In this document: positions 9,976-18,554 of the stretch, one piece after another
How the letters are laid out: each line of letters begins with the position of its first letter
Numbering within the stretch: position 1 is the stretch's first letter
Assembly: GCA_012798695.1 (NCBI GenBank)
Contig: JAAZMR010000101.1
Span: 30,160-94,159, forward strand
Reading direction: 5' to 3'
Length of the DNA: 64,000 nucleotides
Origin: Bacillota bacterium
Lineage (GTDB): Bacteria; Bacillota; Limnochordia; DTU087
Translations under genes and position numbers: made by a program
The notes under the pieces: model-generated
Told to the model about the DNA's origin: nothing
The model's database searches: none
The model's input: the letters and a program-made list of their open reading frames with translations, nothing else

Positions 9976-11514
9976 CTAGCCCCTTCCAGCACCCATCGCC
10001 GCCAATGACATAATCAATTCGGGATTAGCTGCTTCCGACTCAACTATGCCCGCCATAGTGCCTGCATGCATGACGAGGATTCTATCACTCATCCCCAGAA
10101 TTTCCGGTAGATCGGATGAAGCCATAATGATCGCCATTCCATCAGCCGCTAACTCGTCCATCAGCTCATAGATCTGATATTTCGTCCCTACATCGATTCC
10201 CCTGGTGGGCTCATCCAGCATCAATATGCGGGGATTGGTCATCAGCCATTTGGCAATAGAAACTTTCTGCTGGTTACCGCCACTGAGTGTTTCCACCCTA
10301 GACTCAATCGATGGAGCTCTTATGTTCAATTCCTTGACAAGCCCTAATGTAGAAGCCAGCTCCAAACTTGTATCAACCATTGGACCATTGCTGAGATTAG
10401 GCAGGGAAGGTAGTGTCATATTGTGGGTAACTGAGTGCATCGGGATCAGGCCTGTGTTCTTTCTATCTTCGGTAACCAGTCCCATTCCCAGAGCAATAGC
10501 ATCACGGGAAGAGTTGACCTTATGTCGTTTTCCATCAATCATGAGTTCACCAGATGGCTGAAGTCCGTATTCTCCAAATAGGCTCTGCAAAAGTTCTGTT
10601 CTACCTGAACCCATCAGGCCCGATATGCCTAGGATTTCGCCGGCCCGCACGTCAAAAGATATATTACGTACTGCATAAAGATCCCTGTTTTCGGGATTGC
10701 GCACTGTCCAGTTCCTCACAGAAAACATCACCTTGCCAGCCTGCCTCGTTCTGGGAGGGAATCGCCCAGTAGGAGCACGCCCCACCATCATGGCTATGAC
10801 TTCATCTTCGGTAAGATCACAAGTTGCGGCAGTCCCAATACACCTGCCATCCCTCAGAACGGTGATGTGATCGGCGATGTCAAACAGCTCCCTAAGCTTA
10901 TGGGATATATATATACAGGTTACACCACTATGCTTTAACTCACGTAAGGTCTGCATGAGATTCTCAACCTCAGCATCATTCAAAGCTGAGGTGGGCTCAT
11001 CTAGGATGAGGAGTCTCACATGCCCTCGCAAGGCTTTGGCGATCTCCACCATCTGCTGTTGACCTACACCGAGAGTCCCTACCAGAGCAGTCCCAGGAAC
11101 ATTGAGCCCCGACCGGCCAAGCAGCTCTCGGGTATCGCTATACAGCCTCATTTCATCGACAATCCCATGTTTGGCGGGTTCAGCACCTAGGAAAATATTC
11201 TCAGCCACAGTCATCTGTTTGACTAGGGCTAGTTCCTGATGGATAATTCGAATGCCTCGGGCCTCTGAATCTCGTATACCCGCAAATCTCACTGGTTCAC
11301 CCTGGAAAAACACCTGTCCTTCATAGGTTCCATATGGGTGAGAGCCACTAAGTATCTTCATGAGGGTGGATTTGCCTGCCCCATTCTCACCACAGAGTCC
11401 ATGGATTTCTCCTTCCTTGACTTCCATGGAGACATTGTCGAGGGCTCTGGTTCCGGGGAAATCTTTGGTTACATTGCGAATATCGAGCAGAGTGCTGGAT
11501 CCTATTTGCACCAT
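9976..11514 (-). CDS. xylG: Monosaccharide ABC transporter ATPase, XylG type (two ATPase domains)
   Basis: A tandem ATPase that drives the XylH-type permease. The first domain has Walker A GENGAGKST near residue 44, signature LGVGQQQMVEIAKAL and Walker B LLILDEPTSAL. The second domain has the degenerate Walker A GLMGSGRTE near residue 300 usual for CUT2 ATPases, signature LSGGNQQKVSIAKW and Walker B LMLDEPTRGID. The length of 512 is normal. It lies between the binding-protein and permease genes, separated from the former by a large hairpin. Confidence 0.92.
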   Translation of the reverse strand: MVQIGSSTLLDIRNVTKDFPGTRALDNVSMEVKEGEIHGLCGENGAGKSTLMKILSGSHPYGTYEGQVFFQGEPVRFAGIRDSEARGIRIIHQELALVKQMTVAENIFLGAEPAKHGIVDEMRLYSDTRELLGRSGLNVPGTALVGTLGVGQQQMVEIAKALRGHVRLLILDEPTSALNDAEVENLMQTLRELKHSGVTCIYISHKLRELFDIADHITVLRDGRCIGTAATCDLTEDEVIAMMVGRAPTGRFPPRTRQAGKVMFSVRNWTVRNPENRDLYAVRNISFDVRAGEILGISGLMGSGRTELLQSLFGEYGLQPSGELMIDGKRHKVNSSRDAIALGMGLVTEDRKNTGLIPMHSVTHNMTLPSLPNLSNGPMVDTSLELASTLGLVKELNIRAPSIESRVETLSGGNQQKVSIAKWLMTNPRILMLDEPTRGIDVGTKYQIYELMDELAADGMAIIMASSDLPEILGMSDRILVMHAGTMAGIVESEAANPELIMSLAAMGAGRG

Positions 11515-11574
11515 TCTCCCCCATTCCGAAGCTTGCTGCGGTTATCCCTTATGTCAAGCGTGAGCCATTTAGAG

Positions 11575-11632
11575 GTGCCGCGTCTCTCCTCCACACCCCC
11601 AAAGAGTATGGGTTTGGGAAAAGACGCAGCAC
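11575..11632 (-). other. Large intra-operon hairpin between xylF and xylG
   Basis: GTGCCGCGTCT (11575-11585) pairs with AGACGCAGCAC (11622-11632) with one mismatch, and CCCAAA with TTTGGG (11598-11618) forms the inner part. Such a structure behind a binding-protein gene commonly protects its message or attenuates downstream genes, giving more receptor than membrane subunits. Confidence 0.65.
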
Positions 11633-11648
11633 TCTCCGGGAAATGAGA

Positions 11649-12704
11649 TTATCCTTCTGGCCACTCATCCTTGGGAATGTTGCGATAGACATCCTCTAGC
11701 TTATGGAAACCACCTTGGACAATTACTTCATATAAATTTGCTTGCGTGACAGGTATTACTTCTACGAAGATAGCATCCTGCTCAACGCCTTTCTGTTCAT
11801 TCACATACTTGCCATTAATGCCGGATGGGCGCTTACCCTGGGCTAACTCCATGGCAGCCTCCATGGCGGCATCAGCCAATATCCGGACATCTTTGAATAT
11901 GCTGACCGTCTGGGTGCCTTCTGCTATTCTCTGGCATGCTACGAGATCAGCGTCCTGCCCACATGTCGGCACCTTACCGGCTAAGCCTTGCTCCTTCAAG
12001 GCTTGCACAGCACCACCGGCTGTACCATCATTAGAGCAAACCACAGCATCAATCTGGTTGGCATGAGCAGTCAGTGCATTCTCTACATGCTTGAGAGCTT
12101 CCTCGGGGCTCCAAGCATCACACCACTGCTCTCCCAAGAGCTCGATATCGCCACTGTCGATTGAGGGCTGCAATACCTGGAAATGACCCTTACGCACCAG
12201 ATAGGCATTGTCATCGGTGGGAGAGCCACCTATCCAAAAATAACGGCCCTGAGGAACCTGCTCGACCACGGCCTTAGCCATCTCATAGCCGACTCTCACA
12301 CTGTCAAAGGAAACATAGATCGCGTCAGGATGGTAGATGGCAACATCATATGCAATACAGGGAATACCCTCTTTGGTGGCCATATCTACACCATTAGCAG
12401 CAACATCGCTATTTCTAGCGATAATAATCAGGGCATCGACACCCCGCGCAATCAGGTTCTCAATCTGAGAGTTCTGCACAAACTCATCATTATTGGCGTC
12501 AGTGAATATGATGTCTATCCCCAGCTCCTTGGCCTTCTCATCCATGAGTACTCTTTCTCTAGCCCAGCGTTCTTCGGAAAGGCTGCGAATCGAGACTCCA
12601 ATGGAAACTGGTTTAGCAGCAAAGGCTGGCATGGTCAATATCAGTGAGAACAAGAAAACAAGTAGCACAACACCGGCAGCTAGTTGGGAACCCTTAACTG
12701 TCAT
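11649..12704 (-). CDS. xylF: Monosaccharide ABC transporter substrate-binding protein, XylF type
   Basis: Sugar receptor of the CUT2 transporter. A signal peptide (about residues 1-30, ending MPAFA-AKP) has no lipobox. The mature part has the type I periplasmic-binding fold: IGVSIRSLSEERWARER near residue 34, FTDANNDEFVQNSQIENLIARGVDALII, and a C-terminal NDGTAGGAVQAL. The 351-residue length matches XylF/ChvE proteins. First gene of a four-gene operon that also includes the M24-like gene. A GGGGGAGGAG ribosome binding site precedes the ATG. Confidence 0.88.
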   Translation of the reverse strand: MTVKGSQLAAGVVLLVFLFSLILTMPAFAAKPVSIGVSIRSLSEERWARERVLMDEKAKELGIDIIFTDANNDEFVQNSQIENLIARGVDALIIIARNSDVAANGVDMATKEGIPCIAYDVAIYHPDAIYVSFDSVRVGYEMAKAVVEQVPQGRYFWIGGSPTDDNAYLVRKGHFQVLQPSIDSGDIELLGEQWCDAWSPEEALKHVENALTAHANQIDAVVCSNDGTAGGAVQALKEQGLAGKVPTCGQDADLVACQRIAEGTQTVSIFKDVRILADAAMEAAMELAQGKRPSGINGKYVNEQKGVEQDAIFVEVIPVTQANLYEVIVQGGFHKLEDVYRNIPKDEWPEG

Positions 12705-13020
12705 CCTTGTCTCCTCCCCCTTCTTACTTATGACGAGTAATCCCCCCGTTTGACCTCACATACTCCTAGGTTGTATGAAGTCGAGTTCACCTCCTTATTT
12801 TCTTTGCTTTTTCTCTCTTTGTTCCTTGTTATGACTCTACTTCGCTAGCTTTTTGACTATTCCTGCTTCCTGTGCTTATGTGAGACATTGCTCTCTAGGT
12901 ATGACGCCTGTGGGACAAAGGGAGTTTGGCCATACAGGTCGAATGTTTGGGCAGTGCCAAGGAAGGATCTGGAGGCCATGCTGTCACTGGCTTGGATCAC
13001 AGTGGAAGGAGAGAGTTTTC

Positions 13021-15834
13021 TTGGCAAAAACCGCCTTTGAACTTCTTCACGAACTAATTCAACTCTGGCGAAAATGGGAAACCAACGAAACCTATTACCT
13101 AAACACCCTCGCCCCTGCCATCATGCGTGGAGATGATTCCTTTGATCTCAAGGACAGGGAAAAGGAGATTATAGCCCAGTTGCGGGAGCTGTTATCACCT
13201 GAGGAATGGTCTCATCTCCCCCAACTGATTGCCCAATGTCGAACTGGTACACTCAATTCCCTGCCATCTGACGAGCAGCGCAAACAGGCATCGCCTACGA
13301 AAGCTCAGCAGAGGGTTAGGCAGCTTTTGGCAAACCACGGGAAACAACAACACCAAGAGCGACTCAAGCGAAGGCAAGAGCAAACAACAAGAGAGCGCCA
13401 ACGGCGTATGCAAAAAGAGTTCCAGACTATTTTACAGAGAGATTTCCTGGGTGCCGACCAAGCCTTTGCCGCACAAGCTGATAACAGCTTACTGACACCT
13501 GACGATTATGTACTGCTGAAAACAGCTTTCGTCCAAGAATGGGTACGCAATAACACCAAGAAGCCGCTGGACCAAGACCAGGCGGCAGCAGTGGCCGCTG
13601 CTACCGGTGATATTCAGGTCACCGCCCGAGCCGGTAGCGGCAAAACCAGGACCCTAGTGGCACGAACCATCTTTCTGCAAAAGCATTGTTCTATATCCCC
13701 AGATCAGATCTTGCTGCTGGCTTTCAATAAAAACGCTGCCCAGCATATGCTCAGTGAGCTTGAGTCGGAGTCACTAGATAACCTACCTCATGTCATGACT
13801 TTCCATGCTTTGGCATATGCACTGATTCACCCTGGGGAAAGCCTAATTTTCGATGATGCATCAACAGACCAGTTGGGCCTCAGCCGGGAAGTCCAAGAGG
13901 TGATCGATGAGCATATCCGTTCCAATGATTACTCCAACCGGATTCGGGATCTGATGCTTGCCCACTTTCGGCATGATTGGGAGCAAATTGTGAATGGGCG
14001 TTTTCAACTGGCTCGTGATGAGTTTCTAGCATATCGCCGCTCATTGCCCCGCGAGAGCTTGGGGGGCGATTTTGTCAAATCCTTCGGTGAAAAAGTCATT
14101 GCCAATGCACTTTTCGAACACGGTGTGGACTATAGATATGAGGCCAATGTCCGTTGGAATGGACTCAACTATCGGCCTGACTTCATGATTCGCACAGAGC
14201 GCCATGGGGGCATCATCATCGAGTATTTCGGCTTACAGGACGATCCCGATTATGATGAAATGAGCCAGCAAAAGCGTGGATTTTGGGCATCCCGCCCCAC
14301 GTGGAAGCTGCTTGAATTTACACCCGATGATTTGATCGCCAATGGTGAGGAGGGGTTTGTCGAGCTCCTTATTCAAAAACTCAAAGAAGAGGATATCCGC
14401 TGCAAACGTCTATCAGAGGATGAGATCTGGGAAAAGCTTAGAGCAAGAGATCCTGACTTCTTCTCAGCGGCCATGAAGACCTTTATCGAACGCTGCCGGA
14501 AACTGAACTGGAGTCCGGAAGATCTGGAAAGATATACAGCTATTCACACCCCGTGGTCCCTTTCCGAGCAGGAGTTTGTCATGATCGGAGCCGCTGTATA
14601 CCGGGCCTACTTGGACCGCTTGGCCAGTCATAACAGACAGGATTTTGATGGATTGATGTGGGAAGCTGTATCACGTGTATGTGCAGGGCAAACACGCTTC
14701 ATCCGCCAACGAGGTAAAGAGCAAGGCGATCTCGCCAAACTCAAGTTCGTAATGATCGATGAATTTCAGGATTTCACACCCGCTTTTGCGGCAATGGCCG
14801 CTGCCATTAGACAAGTTAACCCCAAGGTAAACTTTTTTTGCGTAGGTGATGATTGGCAAGCGATTAATGGATTTGCCGGATCAGACTTGAAGTTTTTCCG
14901 GGATTTCGATCAGTATTTTGAGAATACATCAAGGCTGTATATTCCTACTAATTACCGCTCGGACAAGTCCATCGTGCGCACCGGCAATGCTCTCATGTAT
15001 GGCAAGGGCACCGAAGCCAAGGCTCATTCCAAGAACCAAGGGCGGGTACAGGTATATCATCTAGATGAGATTCAGCTTCTGCCCCGCGAAGAGGACATAC
15101 ACGATGGCGATGAGATCACTCCTGCCGTGCTCAGATTGATCAAGCACTTCTTGGACTGGGGGCATGATGTAGTGTTACTGTCCCGCAGAAACTCTGTCCC
15201 CTGGTACGTCAATTACCGCAACCCGATGAGCAGAAGGCTGAGAACCATCGAATGTTTCCTTAATCATATCCGGCTGTTCATGCCGAAAGAGGACTGCAAA
15301 CGAGTTACCATATCGACGGTTCACAAATATAAAGGCAAGGAGTGCAGTGCTGTCATCTTACTGGATGCAGTGCAAAGTAGTTATCCCCTCATGCATCCTA
15401 ACTGGGTGTTTTACCGGATTTTCGGCGACACCCTCAGCCACATTGAGGCAGAAGAAAGAAGGCTCTTTTATGTAGGCCTGACCAGAGCCGAGCATCATCT
15501 GGCGATCATTACCGAATCCGGCCGGGAAAGCCCATACCTCCATGACATCAACCAGCGCTTCCAGCTGGCAAAGGCAGATTGGGATGAGCTGCCGCCCATG
15601 CCATCTTTGGATGGAGAGTACCTAGTTATTTCTGCCTGGGTAGCATATGAGGTAAGAGACTCTTTGAAACAGCAGGGCTATATATGGAATGCTGCCGATC
15701 GCTGCTGGCAAAAAAGTGTTCCCAGAAATGGCTTCTCCTTAGAGGTCTTTTCCTGTACCCAACCCTGGATAGAATGGGCGAGAAAAGTCGAAATCCGGGC
15801 TGAAACAGGTGAGCTGTTGGCCACTATTCCTTAA
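13021..15834 (+). CDS. UvrD/Rep-like SF1 DNA helicase with embedded nuclease-like insert
   Basis: A 3'-5' DNA helicase of the UvrD/helicase IV group. Walker A (ARAGSGKTRTLVA) is near residue 202, motif Ia is LLAFNKNAAQ, motif II (FVMIDEFQDF) is near 577, motif III is VGDDWQAINGF, motif IV TNYRSD, motif V STVHKYKGKE and motif VI FYVGLTRAEHH near 820. Between motifs Ib and II, about residues 370-430, the segment with YRPDF and IIEYFGL resembles a PD-(D/E)XK nuclease core. The last 60 residues (QQGYIWNAADRCWQK) form a small separate domain. The open frame extends 56 codons further upstream, but GGAAGGAGAG at 13004-13013 points to the TTG at 13021. The protein is 937 residues. It could act in repair or defence. 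Confidence 0.85.
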   Translation: MAKTAFELLHELIQLWRKWETNETYYLNTLAPAIMRGDDSFDLKDREKEIIAQLRELLSPEEWSHLPQLIAQCRTGTLNSLPSDEQRKQASPTKAQQRVRQLLANHGKQQHQERLKRRQEQTTRERQRRMQKEFQTILQRDFLGADQAFAAQADNSLLTPDDYVLLKTAFVQEWVRNNTKKPLDQDQAAAVAAATGDIQVTARAGSGKTRTLVARTIFLQKHCSISPDQILLLAFNKNAAQHMLSELESESLDNLPHVMTFHALAYALIHPGESLIFDDASTDQLGLSREVQEVIDEHIRSNDYSNRIRDLMLAHFRHDWEQIVNGRFQLARDEFLAYRRSLPRESLGGDFVKSFGEKVIANALFEHGVDYRYEANVRWNGLNYRPDFMIRTERHGGIIIEYFGLQDDPDYDEMSQQKRGFWASRPTWKLLEFTPDDLIANGEEGFVELLIQKLKEEDIRCKRLSEDEIWEKLRARDPDFFSAAMKTFIERCRKLNWSPEDLERYTAIHTPWSLSEQEFVMIGAAVYRAYLDRLASHNRQDFDGLMWEAVSRVCAGQTRFIRQRGKEQGDLAKLKFVMIDEFQDFTPAFAAMAAAIRQVNPKVNFFCVGDDWQAINGFAGSDLKFFRDFDQYFENTSRLYIPTNYRSDKSIVRTGNALMYGKGTEAKAHSKNQGRVQVYHLDEIQLLPREEDIHDGDEITPAVLRLIKHFLDWGHDVVLLSRRNSVPWYVNYRNPMSRRLRTIECFLNHIRLFMPKEDCKRVTISTVHKYKGKECSAVILLDAVQSSYPLMHPNWVFYRIFGDTLSHIEAEERRLFYVGLTRAEHHLAIITESGRESPYLHDINQRFQLAKADWDELPPMPSLDGEYLVISAWVAYEVRDSLKQQGYIWNAADRCWQKSVPRNGFSLEVFSCTQPWIEWARKVEIRAETGELLATIP

Positions 15835-15935
15835 GTCCATTAGCTGCCGGATTGTGCAGGCGGGATCCCTTCAGCGATGATCTGTATGCATCGCCGGGAG
15901 ATAGCATAATTAAATGATGGGAGGTGATTTCGTTG

Positions 15936-16487
15936 ATGTGGAAAACTGCTGGGCCAGAAAACACAACAGCAACCTTGGAAACAGCTGTCAGAAGAGCCGC
16001 CACTGAAAATATCCGCTGGTTAGTGGTAGCCTCTAATACCGGCGCAACTGCAAGAAAGGCCCTAGAACTTGCTGGAGACAAGCTTTCCATAATCTGCATC
16101 ACTCATCATGTAGGATTTCAAGGGCCGGGTATCGATGAGATGCCAGACGAAGAACGCTGCTATTTGTCGGACCAAGGAGTAAAGATCCTCACGACCACAC
16201 ACGTGCTTGCGGGGGTTGATCGGAGTGTCCGCACCAAGTTTGGAGGCATCTATCCACCAGAGATCATGGCCAATGCCTTGCGCATGCTGGGGCAAGGTGT
16301 AAAGGTCTGTGTGGAAATATCCATTATGGCACTTGATGCAGGCCTGATTCCCTACGGTGAGCCGATCATCGCTGTAGGTGGCAGCAGATCCGGGGCCGAT
16401 ACCGCAGCAATTATCCGGCCAGCACACTCCAATCATGTCTTCGATCTAAAGGTAGAGGAAATCCTCTGCAAACCGAGGACTTGGTGA
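15936..16487 (+). CDS. Pyruvate kinase alpha/beta domain-containing protein (stand-alone PK-C domain)
   Basis: This protein corresponds only to the C-terminal, allosteric domain of pyruvate kinase; the catalytic barrel is absent. The start of the fold is visible in NIRWLVVASNTGATARKALEL, and the end in PAHSNHVFDLKVEEILCKP. Similar short proteins occur in many Bacillota and archaea, and their role is not established. The start is ATG at 15936 after GGGAGGTGAT (15919-15928); GTG at 15924 overlaps that site and is unlikely. It has 183 residues. It is monocistronic, with a hairpin behind it. Confidence 0.82.
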   Translation: MWKTAGPENTTATLETAVRRAATENIRWLVVASNTGATARKALELAGDKLSIICITHHVGFQGPGIDEMPDEERCYLSDQGVKILTTTHVLAGVDRSVRTKFGGIYPPEIMANALRMLGQGVKVCVEISIMALDAGLIPYGEPIIAVGGSRSGADTAAIIRPAHSNHVFDLKVEEILCKPRTW

Positions 16488-16514
16488 GCACCAGCACATC
16501 TTGGCACTTGTGGC

Positions 16515-16542
16515 AACCCCCTAGGCACCTGCCCAGGGGGTT
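16515..16542. terminator. Convergent terminator hairpin
   Basis: AACCCCCT (16515-16522) and AGGGGGTT (16535-16542) form a perfect 8-base stem between the PK-C gene and mscL, which converge here. Confidence 0.65.
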
Positions 16543-16582
16543 AGCATCGTATTCTGCCAAAACCGACATGGTGTTCCTTGGC

Positions 16583-17047
16583 TTACGCGATATCGGAAAG
16601 ATCTGCTGTACAATGGGCACACCGAACTGCCTTGATGGGTATTTCTGATAGGCAATACGGGCATTGCTTGGTGGTGGGGGCAGCAGGAGCTGCTGCTTGC
16701 TTTTCCTCTGCTGAAGCCAGAGACCTGAGGTTGTTAATCCACTTGACCACGAGAAACAGGGCAAAAGCAACAACAATGAAATCGATGATGTTGTTGATAA
16801 ACAGGCCATAATTGATCGTGGGGGCTCCTGCCGTCTTAGCCTCGGTAAGAGAAGCATATCCTTGACCAGACAGATCAATAAAGAGATTTGAGAAATCAAC
16901 TTTACCAATCAACAGACCAATGGGCGGCATGATGACATCATTCACGAGCGATGATACGATCTTACCAAAAGCTCCTCCTATGATAATTCCCACTGCCATA
17001 TCAACAACGTTGCCTTTTACCGCAAACTCGCGAAACTCCTTAAACAT
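16583..17047 (-). CDS. mscL: Large-conductance mechanosensitive channel MscL with C-terminal zinc ribbon
   Basis: Membrane tension-gated pore that releases solutes on osmotic down-shock. The N-terminal helix and TM1 are canonical ([20 protein letters not shown], then [21 protein letters not shown]), and TM2 is [20 protein letters not shown]. After the usual end the protein adds a Cys4 ribbon (CPYC near residue 128, CAHC near 144). The start is ATG at 17047 after AAGGAGGG; longer frames from 17119 are not needed. It has 154 residues. The ribbon is an accessory cytoplasmic element of unknown effect on gating. Confidence 0.95.
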   Translation of the reverse strand: MFKEFREFAVKGNVVDMAVGIIIGGAFGKIVSSLVNDVIMPPIGLLIGKVDFSNLFIDLSGQGYASLTEAKTAGAPTINYGLFINNIIDFIVVAFALFLVVKWINNLRSLASAEEKQAAAPAAPTTKQCPYCLSEIPIKAVRCAHCTADLSDIA

Positions 17048-17201
17048 GCAATGCTCCCTCCTTCTTCCATAAGTATGCTCGCCTTGGCGATCATAGGTAG
17101 GGGATTCGCCACTCCCCACCAGGTACCTGCTGGAAATAAAAATGGGGTATCGCAGAATCCAGCAGCAAGATAGGTTCTAGTGAGCTCGATAGGACTTTTG
17201 T

Positions 17202-17795
17202 CTACCTAAGGAGACGAAAAAGCTCCTGGATTAGCTCCCCAGTTGAGCTGAAATGGATGGTGTGAAAACCAAGAGCCTGTGCTCCCACCAGATTGGCCCT
17301 AACATCATCAATGAAGACACTTTCCTGTGGGGCGAGGCCATACTGATCGATCAGTGCTTGGTAAATCTCTGGTTCCGGCTTGATGGCATTGATCTCATAG
17401 GAGATTACCATTCCATCGAACAGATCAAACCAGGCATACTTGCTCCGTACGTAGTGGAAGGCCTCTCGGTGGAAGTTGGATAAAGCATAGAGCCTGTACC
17501 CCTCAGCCTTGAGTGTATGAAGCAGTTCAATACTCTCTTCCACGGGACTAAACATTGCATACCAGTTGGCAAATATCCGTCTGATCCCAGCAGTATGCTC
17601 CGGATAAGTGGCAGTCAGCCTGGTTATCACTTCCTGTTCGTTGGCAATACCTCGATCGAGGTCTAGCCAGAGACTACTGCCAAAGATCATCTTTGCATAT
17701 AGGTCTATATGCTCTTCATCCAAGGAAAGACTGCTCAAATATTCACGGGGGCGGAATGTCAATAAGACATTGCCAATATCAAAAATAATATTCAA
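17202..17795 (-). CDS. HAD-IA family phosphatase (YihX-like)
   Basis: Haloacid dehalogenase superfamily hydrolase. The nucleophile motif is IIFDIGNVLLTF at residues 4-15, the DxGNV form found in YihX-type sugar-phosphate phosphatases. Motif II is LYALSNF, and motif III/IV is KPEPEIYQALID then VFIDDVRANL. The start is TTG at 17795, eight bases after AGGAGGTG; the longer frame from 17885 has no such site. It has 197 residues and an HAD-IA cap. The substrate cannot be told from sequence. Confidence 0.85.
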   Translation of the reverse strand: MNIIFDIGNVLLTFRPREYLSSLSLDEEHIDLYAKMIFGSSLWLDLDRGIANEQEVITRLTATYPEHTAGIRRIFANWYAMFSPVEESIELLHTLKAEGYRLYALSNFHREAFHYVRSKYAWFDLFDGMVISYEINAIKPEPEIYQALIDQYGLAPQESVFIDDVRANLVGAQALGFHTIHFSSTGELIQELFRLLR

Positions 17796-17849
17796 CCAAC
17801 TGACACCTCCTGTTCCCCAATCCCCCATGTCTCGGTTGGCCAATGGCAA

Positions 17850-17877
17850 AGCCAGACCCCTAAGGAGAGGCCTGACT
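17850..17877 (-). terminator. Likely terminator of the RidA gene
   Basis: An imperfect stem (AGCCAGACCCC with its partner ending GGCCTGACT) lies about 20 bases past the RidA stop, with TTTGCC on its minus-strand 3' side. Confidence 0.4.
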
Positions 17878-17898
17878 CTACACATTGGCCTAAGATGC

Positions 17899-18360
17899 TT
17901 AGAGGTTCACCTTAACTATGACTTCAATCTCGACCGGGGCACTAAGGGGCAATCCTGCCACCCCGATGGCTGACCTAGCGTGCTGCCCCTTGTCCCCAAA
18001 AATATCGATCAGGAGTTTGGAAGCACCCTCGACTACAGCCGGCTGTTGATTGAAGCCTTCTGCAGATGCCACAAATCCTGTCAGCTTGATGACTTCTTCG
18101 ACTCGGTTAAGATCACCGATCACTGATTCGATTGCGGCCAAGCAGTTGAGCACAGACTGACGGGCTGATGCTTGAGCATCCTCCAAACTGACTTCCCTGC
18201 CTACCTTGCCTTGCCACCGCAGCTGACCATCAACTGTCCCTGTTTGCCCAGATGAGAATACTAGATCTCGGTAGACTCTAGCCGGGACATAAGATGCTAA
18301 TGGCTTGGGCACTTTTGGTAGTGCTAAACCCAATTCTTTGATCCGCTGATATACATCCAC
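17899..18360 (-). CDS. RidA family enamine/imine deaminase
   Basis: RidA/YjgF/UK114 proteins hydrolyse reactive enamine and imine intermediates made by PLP enzymes. Visible signatures are VFSSGQTGTVDGQLRWQGKV near residue 35, ARQSVLNCLAAIE near 70, and HARSAIGVAGLPLSAPVEIE near the end. The Arg of HARSAIG is the usual carboxylate-binding residue. GTG at 18360 follows an AAGGGG site and is preferred to the ATG at 18378, which overlaps that site. With 153 residues it is the longer RidA variant that begins with a KELGLALP helix. Confidence 0.88.
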   Translation of the reverse strand: MDVYQRIKELGLALPKVPKPLASYVPARVYRDLVFSSGQTGTVDGQLRWQGKVGREVSLEDAQASARQSVLNCLAAIESVIGDLNRVEEVIKLTGFVASAEGFNQQPAVVEGASKLLIDIFGDKGQHARSAIGVAGLPLSAPVEIEVIVKVNL

Positions 18361-18554
18361 TTGACAATCCCCTTCCATAACTCACTACTGCTCGTTAAAC
18401 GACTAATCGGCTGTGTCAAAGCATCATACTAACTTGGCTATGCATGTGAGTGCCTGTCGTCCCGCTTCTTCGAAACCACAGACAGCATTTTCCCATCCCC
18501 AAATCACCCGGCAATTTAACCATCCATATCAAGATATCTGATGTCTTCCCCACT

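Noticed and set aside
12767..12800. Minus-strand leader peptide before xylF after AAGGAGGTG
   Set aside because: The ribosome-site-like sequence overlaps the only possible GTG start and the 20-codon frame has no recognisable features.
12853..13020. N-terminal extension of the UvrD-type helicase
   Set aside because: The in-frame extension has no ribosome binding site and lies over promoter-like sequence, while GGAAGGAGAG stands just ahead of the TTG at 13021.
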